From an uncultured Clostridia bacterium (GTDB lineage: Bacteria; Bacillota; Clostridia; Oscillospirales; Acutalibacteraceae), in contig CAMHMN010000018.1 of NCBI GenBank assembly GCA_946186245.1, positions 1 to 41,077 on the forward strand: DNA of 41,077 nt. Reading direction: 5' to 3'. The position numbers and the translations under genes are program-made. The notes beneath the pieces are model-generated. The model ran no database searches and was not told where the DNA came from. It worked only from the letters and a program-made list of their open reading frames with translations. Position 1 is the first letter of the stretch; each line of letters opens with the position of its first letter. Positions 24,326 through 32,568 of this stretch are shown one piece after another.

Positions 24326-24331
24326 ATTATA
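24326..24331 (-). promoter_or_regulatory. Extended -10 promoter upstream of era
   Basis: Minus strand TGG-TATAAT (-10 at 24326-24331). A good -35 is absent at 17 bases, so it relies on the extended -10. The start predicted near 24319 gives a very short leader before the ATG at 24311, which favours the TTG start at 24287. Confidence 0.6.
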
Positions 24332-24430
24332 CCACATGAATAACAGGATGAAAACAGTTTTGAGATAATTTTATCATTTTTTAAGGAATTTGTTTTTACA
24401 TAAAATTAAAAATATTTTCCCCCGCCATCA

Positions 24431-24459
24431 TTGATATTTTGCGGATCATCGTTTATAAT
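24431..24459 (+). promoter_or_regulatory. Sigma-A promoter of the TSCPD gene
   Basis: TTGATA (24431-24436), 17 bases, TATAAT (24454-24459), about 30 bases before AAAGGAG. Confidence 0.82.
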
Positions 24460-24495
24460 GGATAGAAATAAATGAAAATAAAGGAGCTTGTTTCA

Positions 24496-24756
24496 ATGAA
24501 TTATTCCTACACACCCAAAGGCGTATGTCCCATAAAGATTGATTTCAATATTGACGGTGACATTATTACCGATATTAAATTTACAGGCGGCTGCAACGGC
24601 AACCTCAAGGCGGTGTCCAAGCTGGTCAACGGCTGGACGGTCGATCAGATCGAAAACGCCCTGAGCGGCAACACCTGCGGCAGAAAGCCTACTTCCTGCG
24701 CCGACCAGCTCGCCAAAGCCGTCCGTCAAGCCTACAACGACACCCACACGGCATAA
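24496..24756 (+). CDS. TSCPD domain protein (TIGR03905 type)
   Basis: 86 residues. It carries the small TSCPD-type fold found at the C-terminus of some class II ribonucleotide reductases and as a stand-alone protein: YTPKGVCPIKIDFNIDGD, FTGGCNGNLKAVSKLVNG, then CGRKPTSCADQLAKA. Cysteines in GVCP, GGCNGN, NTCG and TSCAD are conserved in the family. Role of the stand-alone form is unknown. ATG at 24496 is preceded by AAAGGAG at 9 bases; the ATG at 24472 would place that site inside the gene. Single-gene unit with own promoter and terminator. Confidence 0.9.
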   Translation: MNYSYTPKGVCPIKIDFNIDGDIITDIKFTGGCNGNLKAVSKLVNGWTVDQIENALSGNTCGRKPTSCADQLAKAVRQAYNDTHTA

Positions 24757-24769
24757 TCATTCCACACGC

Positions 24770-24810
24770 AAAAGGCACACAAAGCAAATCCGGCTTTATG
24801 TGCCTTTTTT
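24770..24810. terminator. Bidirectional terminator after the TSCPD gene
   Basis: AAAGGCACACAAAGC (24771-24785) pairs with GCTTTATGTGCCTTTTTT (24793-24810) with one unmatched base. It also ends the convergent SDR transcript. Confidence 0.88.
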
Positions 24811-24818
24811 ATCGGGAA

Positions 24819-25646
24819 TCAGAAAACATCTTGAAACAGTTCCAATCCGGAGACCCTGAAAACCCATTTGAAAAATTGCAGCGACCGGACCGGCGCGATC
24901 TTATATGCGGCGGACATGAAATGCGCGTCCATTCCAAACACAATACGGCTCCTGCCGGCATTGACACGGCGGAGAAGAATCCTCGCCGCCTTTTCGGACG
25001 GCATGCTGAAGAATCTGATCAGCGGACTGACGCTGCGCCCCTGTCCGTTCATGATATCGGTGCGGATGAAACCGGGGCAGACAGCCGGAATGTAGATCTT
25101 CCCGCGGTATTCCTCCCTGAGAGCTTCCGAAAACGCGCGCACCGCCGACTTCGCCGCGGAATAGAGCGATGTGCCCGCAAGGGGACACAACGCGTCTGCG
25201 CTGGCGATATTGATGATAGCCGTTCCCGCCTTCTCCTCGAAAAGAGGTACGAATTGCTCTGCCGAAGTGATGACGGAATTCTGGTCAAGCGACAGACATT
25301 TTTCGATTTCGTCCTGCGAGTACAAGCCGAATTTGGCAAACCTCGGCAGCATACCGGCGTTGTTGATCAGCACATCGGCGTCAAAACTCCCGGAAGTCAC
25401 CAGCTCCGCCAGCCGCTTCCAGCTTTCTCTCTGAGAAACGTCGAGGATCCTGTACGAAAACCGGTCCGAAAGCTCACCCAGCTCTGATTGCAGAGAAAGC
25501 AGCTTCTGCTCATTTCGAGCCACTCCCAGCACACGGCAGCCGTATTTGCGTATCAGCAAAAGCGTCATCGCCCTGCCGAGTCCTCCCGAGGCGCCGGTCA
25601 CTATCACATTTCTGCCGTTCAGACGGAATGTTTTCCTAAAGCACAT
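24819..25646 (-). CDS. Short-chain dehydrogenase/reductase
   Basis: 275-residue classical SDR: the NAD(P)-binding VTGASGGLG (16-24), NNAG (95-98), catalytic Ser149 (NIAS), Tyr162 and Lys166 (YSAAK), and CPGFIRTDI after the active site. The Arg following the second strand (VARNEQK) hints at NADP preference. The C-terminal extension (GMDAHFMSAAYKIAP and onward) is hydrophobic and may contact the membrane. Substrate unknown. ATG at 25646 has GGTGA 6 bases upstream. It diverges from the GH13 gene. Confidence 0.9.
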   Translation of the reverse strand: MCFRKTFRLNGRNVIVTGASGGLGRAMTLLLIRKYGCRVLGVARNEQKLLSLQSELGELSDRFSYRILDVSQRESWKRLAELVTSGSFDADVLINNAGMLPRFAKFGLYSQDEIEKCLSLDQNSVITSAEQFVPLFEEKAGTAIINIASADALCPLAGTSLYSAAKSAVRAFSEALREEYRGKIYIPAVCPGFIRTDIMNGQGRSVSPLIRFFSMPSEKAARILLRRVNAGRSRIVFGMDAHFMSAAYKIAPVRSLQFFKWVFRVSGLELFQDVF

Positions 25647-25702
25647 ATCAATTCACCCGAAAAAATTTACTCATACAATTTGTAAGAAGTTTAACTTTTT
25701 AA

Positions 25703-25731
25703 TTGACATTCTATTATAATAATTGTATAAT
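25703..25731 (+). promoter_or_regulatory. Perfect-consensus sigma-A promoter of the GH13 gene
   Basis: TTGACA (25703-25708), 17 bases, TATAAT (25726-25731), all twelve bases consensus, in a strongly A/T-rich setting. Confidence 0.92.
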
Positions 25732-25770
25732 AGTGTTAAATAAATATGAATATTTGGAGAGGTGTTTTTT

Positions 25771-27564
25771 GTGCTAAAAAAAACCATCGCGCTGCTTTTG
25801 GCAATCGGTATGCTGACGGCCATCATCACGTCATGCAACACCGAAACAAAAGAGGAAAAAAAGGTCTACGACGATAATTACAGGAATTTTTATGAGATAT
25901 ATGTGCGATCATTCAGTGATTCAAACGGGGACGGAATAGGCGATCTCCAGGGGGTTCTCTCCAAGCTGGATTACCTGAAGGCCGCAAAAGGCCAGGACGA
26001 TTCCCATTCTCTGGGAATCGACGCGGTGTGGTTCATGCCCATCAGCCCGTCTCCTTCCGACCACAAGTACGACGTGACCGATTACTGCGCCATCGACCCC
26101 AGCTACGGCACCATGGAAGATTTTGAAGAGCTTCTTCAGAAATTTCATGAGCGTGGAATACATGTCATCATTGATCTGGTGCTTAACCATTCGTCGCAGC
26201 TTCATCCCTGGTTTCTGCAGGCCTGCGAAGCGCTGAACAAGGGCGACATGGATAACAAATACGTTACCTACTACAATTTCACCACCGAGCCGGAAGACAT
26301 GGATGCCGACGGCAACCCCATCGGCTACAATCCCGTTCCCGGCAATGAGGAAGGGTATTACTACGAGTCGAGATTTTCTCCCGATATGCCCGACCTGAAT
26401 CTCGATAATCCCGACGTATGGGCCGAGATTAAGGATATCATGAAATTCTGGATCGAAAAGGGAGTTGACGGATTCCGTCTTGACGCCTGCAAAAGCTATT
26501 ATACCCATTCCATGAGCGACAGCATTGAGGCGCTCTCCAAGATCGTGGAATACGGCAAATCCGTCAAATCCGACTGCTATTTCGTTGCCGAGGTTTGGGA
26601 CAGCGCATGGACGATTGCGCAGTATTACAAAAGCGGCGTGGACAGCATATTCAATTTCGACTGCTGTTTCATGGGGCCATATGCCGGCCTTTTCAATAAC
26701 ATCGACACCGGATACGGCGCAAAAATCGGACGTGTGCTGGAAAATTTCAACGTCGGAATACGCAACAGCAACATCGACGCCATCGACGCGCCTTTCATTT
26801 CAAATCACGATACGCCCCGCAGCGGCACTTATTTCAAAGGATCCGCCAATAAAAAGCTCGCCGCCAGCCTTTATATGATGCTGCCGGGCAACCCCTTTAT
26901 TTACTACGGTGAAGAAATCGGCATGGTAGGCGGTTGGGAAAACGACCCGTACAAACGGCTTCCGATAAAATGGTCGGCAAGCGAAAGCGGCATCAACATT
27001 ATCCCCCCCAAGGGAGGACAGAACGTTAAGGCGCCTCAATACGGGGTTTATGACCAGCTTGACCATGAAACCTCACTTGTGAATCACTACAGGAAACTGA
27101 TTAAACTGAAGAATCAGAATCCGGAAATCCAACGTGCCCAGGTCGTTTCCGACTGCGATCTCCAAGCCCGTAATGTTTGTTCCTATACCTGTGCCTATGA
27201 CGAATCCTCCGTCATGGTCATCACCAATGTAACGGGCACAATCAAAACCATTGACGTCAGATCGGCCGGCTACGAAAATTACAGCGAACTCAACGGATTC
27301 GTAATAGGAGACGATTACATCGAACAGGAGCAATTCAGAGCGTACATGGAAGAGAGTGAATACGAGGTACCGGAATTGATGCCGAAAGCCTCCCCTGTCT
27401 TTTATGTCAACGGCGTGCTGACACTTCCTCCCAGGGCAACGGTCGTTCTTCGCAACCCGGGCAAGGTCAACTCAACATTCGTCACCACCACTACAACCGC
27501 GCCGCCTGAGGTTTCGCCCTCCGATTTGGTGACTCCCTCCGATACCGAATCTTCAGAAGATTAA
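25771..27564 (+). CDS. Alpha-amylase family (GH13) lipoprotein
   Basis: 597-residue secreted lipoprotein: signal KKTIALLLAIGML with lipobox ITSC (lipid Cys22). GH13 signatures: IYVRSFSDSNGDGIGDL (oligo-1,6-glucosidase/alpha-glucosidase style start), region I GIHVIIDLVLNHSS, region II GVDGFRLDACK with nucleophile Asp238, region III FVAEVWD with acid/base Glu274, region IV FISNHDTPR with Asp347. A C-terminal beta domain is followed by a Thr/Pro/Ser-rich tail. It likely cleaves alpha-glucan at the cell surface. GTG at 25771 is used because GGAGAGG (25756-25762) lies 8 bases upstream. Its signal peptide is nearly the same as that of the GH114-like protein at 29019. Confidence 0.93.
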   Translation: MLKKTIALLLAIGMLTAIITSCNTETKEEKKVYDDNYRNFYEIYVRSFSDSNGDGIGDLQGVLSKLDYLKAAKGQDDSHSLGIDAVWFMPISPSPSDHKYDVTDYCAIDPSYGTMEDFEELLQKFHERGIHVIIDLVLNHSSQLHPWFLQACEALNKGDMDNKYVTYYNFTTEPEDMDADGNPIGYNPVPGNEEGYYYESRFSPDMPDLNLDNPDVWAEIKDIMKFWIEKGVDGFRLDACKSYYTHSMSDSIEALSKIVEYGKSVKSDCYFVAEVWDSAWTIAQYYKSGVDSIFNFDCCFMGPYAGLFNNIDTGYGAKIGRVLENFNVGIRNSNIDAIDAPFISNHDTPRSGTYFKGSANKKLAASLYMMLPGNPFIYYGEEIGMVGGWENDPYKRLPIKWSASESGINIIPPKGGQNVKAPQYGVYDQLDHETSLVNHYRKLIKLKNQNPEIQRAQVVSDCDLQARNVCSYTCAYDESSVMVITNVTGTIKTIDVRSAGYENYSELNGFVIGDDYIEQEQFRAYMEESEYEVPELMPKASPVFYVNGVLTLPPRATVVLRNPGKVNSTFVTTTTTAPPEVSPSDLVTPSDTESSED

Positions 27565-27594
27565 GACCGCCCATTCTTTTCTCAAAAGTAACTC

Positions 27595-27634
27595 AAATCC
27601 CGCAGACTGACTGGATCTCGGTCTGCGGGATTTT
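27595..27634. terminator. Bidirectional terminator after the GH13 gene
   Basis: AAATCCCGCAGAC (27595-27607) pairs perfectly with GTCTGCGGGATTT (27621-27633). Flanking A/T runs are short, but the stem is strong. Confidence 0.85.
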
Positions 27635-27659
27635 CATTTATGTAATGCCGATACGGTTT

Positions 27660-27968
27660 TTATCTGGCTGAATACGCTCTGAGCGCTTTTCGTTCACTCA
27701 TGGCACTGTCTTTCCTTCTGAATGACGTCTGATTGGGTCTGTGTTTTTTCTTAACGGAGGGTCTGAAATCAAGGTACAGCAGTACGCCTGCGATGGTAAA
27801 GAGGACAAAAACAGCCGTACTTACGTTGACAAGTCCCTGGCACAACTCCGCCACAAATCCTATTGCATACAACACGCCGAAAACTGCCGCCCCGACAAGG
27901 ATCAATTCCGCCGCTCCGACAGCCAATTCCATCATCAATAGTCCCGTCATACTTCTCTCTTTTTTCAT
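27660..27968 (-). CDS. Small two-span membrane protein next to the LexA-like repressor
   Basis: 102 residues: spans at about 17-40 and 48-67, then a basic tail (KKKHRPNQTSFRRK). No family recognised. It has a good promoter (28103-28131), a matching inverted repeat just upstream of that promoter and another in its leader, and it is divergent from the self-cleaving repressor at 28321. That setting is like lexA-yneA in Bacillus, where the small membrane protein blocks division during DNA damage, but the sequence is not YneA (no LysM domain, two spans). The ATG at 27968 has only AAAGGCGG about 13-15 bases upstream as a ribosome site. Confidence 0.65.
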   Translation of the reverse strand: MKKERSMTGLLMMELAVGAAELILVGAAVFGVLYAIGFVAELCQGLVNVSTAVFVLFTIAGVLLYLDFRPSVKKKHRPNQTSFRRKDSAMSERKALRAYSAR

Positions 27969-27990
27969 AATTCAAATAACCGCCTTTCAC

Positions 27991-28004
27991 TCTCGTTTTT
28001 GAGA
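27991..28004. promoter_or_regulatory. Candidate operator 1
   Basis: TCTCGTTTTTGAGA, an inverted repeat (TCTC/GAGA) that differs by one base from the copy at 28140-28153. It sits in the leader of the small membrane protein gene. Confidence 0.5.
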
Positions 28005-28102
28005 CTCATTAGTTAAAAAAAATAATCCAATAAATTGCAATTTACCCAACAGTCAGCCTATAGCGCCTTGCTTCGGTCGCGTTTTTGCTAACCTCTGAAT
28101 AT

Positions 28103-28131
28103 AATATACCACGCGGCGAGGTAATTGTCAA
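28103..28131 (-). promoter_or_regulatory. Sigma-A promoter of the small membrane protein gene
   Basis: Minus strand: -35 TTGACA (28126-28131), 17 bases, -10 TATATT (28103-28108). Leader of about 130 bases. Confidence 0.82.
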
Positions 28132-28139
28132 GCATAAAA

Positions 28140-28153
28140 TCTCGTTTATGAGA
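28140..28153. promoter_or_regulatory. Candidate operator 2
   Basis: TCTCGTTTATGAGA, extended to a 5-base arm by flanking A and T. It lies 8 bases upstream of the minus -35 box and about 60 bases before the plus -35 box, between the two divergent promoters. A half-site (TCTCATTTTT) begins at 28190. Confidence 0.55.
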
Positions 28154-28213
28154 TAAATAATTGAATTTTTAGTTTTTTTACAAATTCAGTCTCATTTTTT
28201 TGTCAATTTAGGG

Positions 28214-28242
28214 TTGCATTTCTGAGAAGTATATGTTATAAT
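28214..28242 (+). promoter_or_regulatory. Sigma-A promoter of the LexA-like repressor gene
   Basis: TTGCAT (28214-28219), 17 bases, TATAAT (28237-28242) with TGT just upstream. Leader of about 70 bases ending in AAGGA. Confidence 0.85.
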
Positions 28243-28320
28243 CACTATGTAAGAAATAAATGTAACGCAACAAATCAGTCTATTTTATGCGACAATAATA
28301 CACTCCAGACAAGGACGGTA

Positions 28321-28920
28321 ATGACTATGAACGTGAATGAAAGAATTAAACAGCGCAGGCAGCAATTGGGGCTTAATGTAAACGACATTGCGGAAGCACT
28401 GGGGATTTCCCGCGCTACGCTCTACAGATACGAAAGTCATGAGATCGAAAAGCTGCCTATTTCGATTGTGGAGCCTCTGGCGGAAATCCTCGGCACCACC
28501 CCTTCAGAGCTGATGGGATGGGATGAAATAGGCTTTGACGGTCACAGGCGCATACCGCTGGTCGGCACGATTGCCTGCGGTTCGCCCATACTCGCGGAAG
28601 AAAACGTCGAGGATTACATCGCCGCACCCCTCGGCTGTGACGCTGATTTTGCCCTCCGCTGCCGTGGTGACAGCATGATAAGAGCACGCATCTGCAATGG
28701 CGACATCGTGTTCATTCATTCCCAGCCCGACTGCAACAACGGCGAGATTGCCGCTGTCCTTATCGGCGATGAAGCCACGCTCAAACGCATTTACAAACAG
28801 CCTGACGCCATAACGCTCATGCCGGAGAACAGCGAGTATTCTCCCCTGGTCTATCGCAAGGAACAGATGAATGAAATCAAAATTCTCGGCAAAGCTGTCG
28901 GATTTATAAGCTATTTTTAG
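28321..28920 (+). CDS. LexA/CI-like self-cleaving repressor (XRE HTH plus S24 peptidase)
   Basis: 199 residues. N-terminal XRE helix-turn-helix (about 5-60: IKQRRQQLGL, NDIAEALGISRATLYRYE). C-terminal S24 domain (about 76-199) with predicted cleavage site Cys86-Gly87 in IACGSP, nucleophile Ser118 in CRGDSMI and base Lys155 in ATLKRIY. Such proteins repress their targets until RecA filaments or another signal trigger self-cleavage. The HTH is of the phage CI type rather than the winged helix of LexA. No prophage genes surround it, so it looks like a chromosomal stress regulator. ATG at 28321 has AAGGA 5 bases upstream. Likely targets: itself and the divergent small membrane protein, through the 14-base repeats. 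Confidence 0.92.
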   Translation: MTMNVNERIKQRRQQLGLNVNDIAEALGISRATLYRYESHEIEKLPISIVEPLAEILGTTPSELMGWDEIGFDGHRRIPLVGTIACGSPILAEENVEDYIAAPLGCDADFALRCRGDSMIRARICNGDIVFIHSQPDCNNGEIAAVLIGDEATLKRIYKQPDAITLMPENSEYSPLVYRKEQMNEIKILGKAVGFISYF

Positions 28921-28930
28921 TTTTTTCCAT

Positions 28931-28987
28931 AAAAAAGCACAGTGGAGGCAAATCATACATGACATGCTCTCGCACTGTGCTTTTTTT
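28931..28987. terminator. Bidirectional terminator
   Basis: AAAAAAGCACAGTG (28931-28944) pairs with CACTGTGCTTTTTTT (28973-28987). It ends both the repressor and the convergent GH114-like gene. Confidence 0.9.
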
Positions 28988-29018
28988 ATGTGGATTTTTT
29001 CGGTAGAATGTGGATTTC

Positions 29019-30617
29019 TCAGTCCGGAATCACCGTCTGATAAACGGTGTTCTGCTCACGGTTGTGAGCTTCGGACTTATCCACAGCACGGATGACCATG
29101 TAATAGGTCTTGCCGCTCTCCAGGCCAGTTACCTCGGCCTGGTAGGGGAAGGCGTCATACTGCCCCTGCGCATACGCCTCGCTTATCGAGGGTTCAAGTA
29201 TCATCTTCCGGGCCTCGCAGAGTTCCGGATCAGCCGAAAAATCAAATGGCTTGTCACTGTAATACAGCACATACGTCACACCGGTCTGATCAAGAGCCAC
29301 ATCCCAATATACCACCGCGCCGCCTTTGGTGGGTTCCGCTGCGCCTATTCCCACTCTCGGTTCGGGTTCATGCGGCGGCCATTCGGTGGAATTGTTATAC
29401 ACGCTGCTCCAGATAGGCGGATAATCGTCTTCTTCTATGCGATTGTTCTTGACGAAATCGTTGAGCATCGTGACAGAACCGTCGGTAATATAATGGGAGA
29501 ATCCGGCGACGACTTCCGTCTCCTGGATTTCCATGCGAAGCACGCTGACTCCCTTTTCCGATTCACCCGAAAGCGTCTCCTTCAGGGCATACTTTTCGGG
29601 ACCTTCGGCATAGCCCAGCGAAAGCACCGTAAAGCCGTCGGCACAGCTTGCTTCGACTGCCAGCTTGGGCATCTGACTGTTCTTATTGTCGGCAAAAAAG
29701 CCCTCGTTGTAGAGCTGCGTGGGATTGGAATCCAGCATATAGCTCTCATAAAAGAGAAAATCCACACTGGCCCGTGGCGAAAACCTGTAATGCTCCAGCA
29801 GGTGATTGTAGAAGAACAATCCGCGGTTCTGGCATAGCAGCTTGTCAGGGTAATTCTGCTTTATTCTCGCCATGAAGTCCTTCACGCCGGGCGCTGTCCA
29901 TTCAAATCTGGTTCTTCCCGGATCGTCATCCGCCGTATAGGTATTGGGGGCGCAGGTGTCGACGGTGTCGAGGAACAGCCCGTCACACCCCAGACCTCTG
30001 CCGTAGTCGGTGGTAAGAATTTCTTTAATGCCCGGCACGTTGTCCTCACCGTCAAAGGTCATGTTGTCAAGCACCTCATACCATTTCGGGTCGCCGATAT
30101 TGGTGTAGGCACAGGTGAAATAGGGGTTGAAATCAGGTTTGCCGTCACGGTCATTGTCGTCGAGATAATACGAAGCGTAGCCCGAACCGCCCGGCGATGT
30201 GATGCCGTTGATGTCGGCTGCGGCCAGCGAAGTTTCGCCTTCGGCGCGCGCATCCACCTTCGGGCCGGTGCCGTCTCCGGTAAACCGTTCCTCCGCCAGC
30301 AGTTCTTCGGCAGTCTTGCCCGCGGTGCGAAGGTCTTCGCCCACGGCAATATATCCCAGCACCTTGGTGCCGGCCGACTGAATTTCCTTCACCTGCTTGC
30401 GTGTCATTTTCCCCATCCTGGGGTGCAGAATGGCAATGTCGTAGTTCTTCGCGTTTTTAATGACGGATTCATTGATCTCTCCGTAATAGATCATATAGGT
30501 CGGTTTTTTGACGAGGGGATAATCAAGACCGTCGCCGGTTTCTTTTTCCGAACCGCAGGAGGCAAAAACGGATGTCATCATCATCACCGCCAGAAGCAGA
30601 GCTATTGTTTTTTTCAT
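29019..30617 (-). CDS. GH114-like (endo-alpha-1,4-polygalactosaminidase type) lipoprotein with FN3-like end
   Basis: 532-residue secreted lipoprotein: signal MKKTIALLLAVMMM with lipobox FASC. The body is a TIM-barrel domain of the GH114/TM1410 type: PTYMIYYGEINES, YDIAILHP, VLGYIAVGEDL, then GCDGLFLDTVDTCAP with likely catalytic Asp residues, and LLCQNRGLFF. From about residue 415 on is a fibronectin III-like domain (VVYWDVALDQTGVTYVLYYS to TYYMVIRAVDKSEAH). GH114 enzymes cut galactosamine-containing exopolysaccharides; the substrate here is inferred. The ATG at 30617 is chosen with GGTGAGG about 6 bases upstream. It has its own promoter and a long 5' hairpin. Confidence 0.82.
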   Translation of the reverse strand: MKKTIALLLAVMMMTSVFASCGSEKETGDGLDYPLVKKPTYMIYYGEINESVIKNAKNYDIAILHPRMGKMTRKQVKEIQSAGTKVLGYIAVGEDLRTAGKTAEELLAEERFTGDGTGPKVDARAEGETSLAAADINGITSPGGSGYASYYLDDNDRDGKPDFNPYFTCAYTNIGDPKWYEVLDNMTFDGEDNVPGIKEILTTDYGRGLGCDGLFLDTVDTCAPNTYTADDDPGRTRFEWTAPGVKDFMARIKQNYPDKLLCQNRGLFFYNHLLEHYRFSPRASVDFLFYESYMLDSNPTQLYNEGFFADNKNSQMPKLAVEASCADGFTVLSLGYAEGPEKYALKETLSGESEKGVSVLRMEIQETEVVAGFSHYITDGSVTMLNDFVKNNRIEEDDYPPIWSSVYNNSTEWPPHEPEPRVGIGAAEPTKGGAVVYWDVALDQTGVTYVLYYSDKPFDFSADPELCEARKMILEPSISEAYAQGQYDAFPYQAEVTGLESGKTYYMVIRAVDKSEAHNREQNTVYQTVIPD

Positions 30618-30640
30618 CATAATCCTCACCTATTACTCAG

Positions 30641-30692
30641 AAAGCCCGATCAATCGTATGATTCTGTCAACGAATAACGAATGACGGGCTTT
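30641..30692 (-). other. Hairpin in the leader of the GH114-like gene
   Basis: AAAGCCCG (30641-30648) and CGGGCTTT (30685-30692) pair perfectly over a 36-base loop. It is downstream of the promoter at 30700-30728 and 24 bases before the start codon. No U-run follows on the minus strand, so it is either a weak terminator for the ABC operon or a 5' leader structure affecting translation. Confidence 0.6.
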
Positions 30693-30699
30693 TATTAAT

Positions 30700-30728
30700 A
30701 TTATAAGGTATTTTCAGAGCATAGTCAA
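30700..30728 (-). promoter_or_regulatory. Sigma-A promoter of the GH114-like gene
   Basis: Minus strand: -35 TTGACT (30723-30728), 17 bases, -10 TATAAT (30700-30705). The -35 box lies just past the stop codon of the upstream ATPase gene. Confidence 0.85.
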
Positions 30729-30731
30729 TGC

Positions 30732-31529
30732 TTAATTTGCAAGAAGTGCGCGGTCGTTGGCAAATTCGGAACCGCTGAGCTTGGCAAATTCTTCCAGGAG
30801 CTCTTCCACTGTGAGGTTCTTCTTCTCCTCGCCGCTGACGTCGAGAATAATCCTGCCCTCGTTCATCATAATGAGACGGTTGCCGTGGGCAATGGCGTCA
30901 CGCATATTATGGGTGACCATCAGCGCGGTAAGGTGATTTTCTTCGATGAATTTGTCCGAAAGCTCCAGCACGTTCTTGGCTGTTTTCGGATCAAGCGCCG
31001 CCGTGTGCTCGTCGAGCAGCAGGAGCTTGGGCTGATTCATGACCGCCATCAGCAGCGTGACGGCCTGACGCTGACCTCCGGAGAGCAGTCCCACCTTGGT
31101 GGTCAGGCGGTTTTCCAGGCCGAGATCCAGCTTGGCAAGCATTTCCTTGAATTCCTTGCGCTCCTTGCCGGTGATCGCCCATCTCAGCCCGCGGAATTTG
31201 CCGCGGCGGTTGGCGATGGCGAGATTTTCCTCCAGCCACATATCCGCAGCCGTTCCCATACGCGGATCCTGAAAGACACGGCCGATGTACTTGGCGCGTT
31301 TGTGCTCCGACAGCTTGGTGACGTTGATGCCGTCAATAGTGATGGTGCCGCTGTCCACGGGGTAAACGCCGGCAATCATATTCAGCATGGTCGATTTTCC
31401 GGCGCCGTTGCCACCGATCACAGTGACGAAATCGCCGTCGTTGAGGGTCAGATCAATGCCGCTCAGCGCCTTTTTTTCGTTGACAGAACCGGGATTGAAG
31501 GTCTTATAGAGTCCCTTGACTTCAAGCAT
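30732..31529 (-). CDS. ABC transporter ATP-binding protein (TrpZ-like)
   Basis: 265-residue ABC ATPase driving the importer made with the next two genes. Walker A GGNGAGKST (39-47), Q-loop GRVFQDPRMG (about 83-92), signature LSGGQRQ (149-155), Walker B LLLLDE (169-174) with HTAALD, switch His in VTHNMRDA. Overlaps the permease gene end by 8 bases, so it is translationally coupled. Confidence 0.95.
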   Translation of the reverse strand: MLEVKGLYKTFNPGSVNEKKALSGIDLTLNDGDFVTVIGGNGAGKSTMLNMIAGVYPVDSGTITIDGINVTKLSEHKRAKYIGRVFQDPRMGTAADMWLEENLAIANRRGKFRGLRWAITGKERKEFKEMLAKLDLGLENRLTTKVGLLSGGQRQAVTLLMAVMNQPKLLLLDEHTAALDPKTAKNVLELSDKFIEENHLTALMVTHNMRDAIAHGNRLIMMNEGRIILDVSGEEKKNLTVEELLEEFAKLSGSEFANDRALLAN

Positions 31530-32442
31530 TTTCGATTACCTCCTCTTTCTCGGAATAGGTCTTCTTGCTGAATTTCTGTGTAAGCTGGCCCTTCCAGTAG
31601 GGGATGCCGAGGAACAGACCGACGACAAGCGCGGTAAAGAGCTTGAGGTCGTTGGCCTTCATGCCGAAATTGAGCACCAGTGTGATGACGATGTAATACA
31701 CGATACCGCCGAATATAGTGGCAAGCAGTCGGAGAGCAAAATTGTGGAAGATCTTGCCGAAGATGACCTCACCGATAATGACGGCGGCAAGGCCGATGAC
31801 GATAGCGCCTCTGCCCATATTGACGTCGCAGAAGCCCTGGTACTGCGCAAGCATTCCACCCGAAAAAGCCACGATGCCATTGGAAAGAATAATGCCCAGA
31901 ATCTTGTTGTTGTCGGTGTTGATGCCGTTGGCGCGGGCCATATCGAGATTGCTTCCGGTCACGCGGAGAGAATGTCCTCTTTCGGTGCCGAAAAACCAGT
32001 AAAGGATGGCGATCAGAGCTACTGCAATCCCTGAGCAGATAATCAAAGACTGATTGATGTTGCGCAGGGTGATGGGATACTGATATTTCATGTAGGCAAG
32101 CGGCAGGTTTGCCATATCCGACTGTATTCTCAGATTGATGGAGTAGAGACCCAGCTGCGTGAGAATACCTGCGAGAATGGCGGGAATGCCGAACTTGGTG
32201 TGGAAAATGCCGGTTGCAAGACCCGCCGCACAACCCGCGAGAAACGCGCAGAACATGGCAAAATAGAGATTTTGTCCGCCAGTCACCATCGAAACCAGCA
32301 CAGCGCCGCCCGTGGCAAAGGAACCGTCCACCGACAGATCGGCGACATCGAGAATTTTAAAGGTGAGGTACACGCCTATTGCCATTATACCCCAGATAAT
32401 GCCCTGCGTCACTGCGCCGGGCATGGCGTTCAAGAATGGCAC
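31522..32442 (-). CDS. ABC transporter permease (TrpY-like)
   Basis: 306-residue integral membrane subunit with about eight to nine hydrophobic spans, of the family that includes branched-chain amino-acid/ribose type permeases; GIIWGIMAIGVYLTFKILDVADLS near the start and GMLAQYQGFCDVNMGRGAIV in the middle are typical of the permease paired with PF04392-type binding proteins. I start at GTG 32442, with AAAGGAAG about 10 bases upstream and the family N-terminus right after it; the frame is open to 32487. Solute unknown; tryptophan/tyrosine is known for the pneumococcal relatives. Confidence 0.93.
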   Translation of the reverse strand: MPFLNAMPGAVTQGIIWGIMAIGVYLTFKILDVADLSVDGSFATGGAVLVSMVTGGQNLYFAMFCAFLAGCAAGLATGIFHTKFGIPAILAGILTQLGLYSINLRIQSDMANLPLAYMKYQYPITLRNINQSLIICSGIAVALIAILYWFFGTERGHSLRVTGSNLDMARANGINTDNNKILGIILSNGIVAFSGGMLAQYQGFCDVNMGRGAIVIGLAAVIIGEVIFGKIFHNFALRLLATIFGGIVYYIVITLVLNFGMKANDLKLFTALVVGLFLGIPYWKGQLTQKFSKKTYSEKEEVIENA

Positions 32443-32568
32443 AGAAAACCAACTTCCTTTCGTTTTGTAGTCATCGATCAATACCAAAATCAGCGATAAG
32501 GCGTTTTTTGAACACCCTACCGCAGATTTTAGACAAAAATTTCTTATTATACTGTATTATCCCAACAA

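Noticed and set aside
28033-28044. AAATTGCAATTT palindrome near the repressor
   Set aside because: Simple A/T palindrome that occurs often by chance; it is not shared with the other candidate operators.
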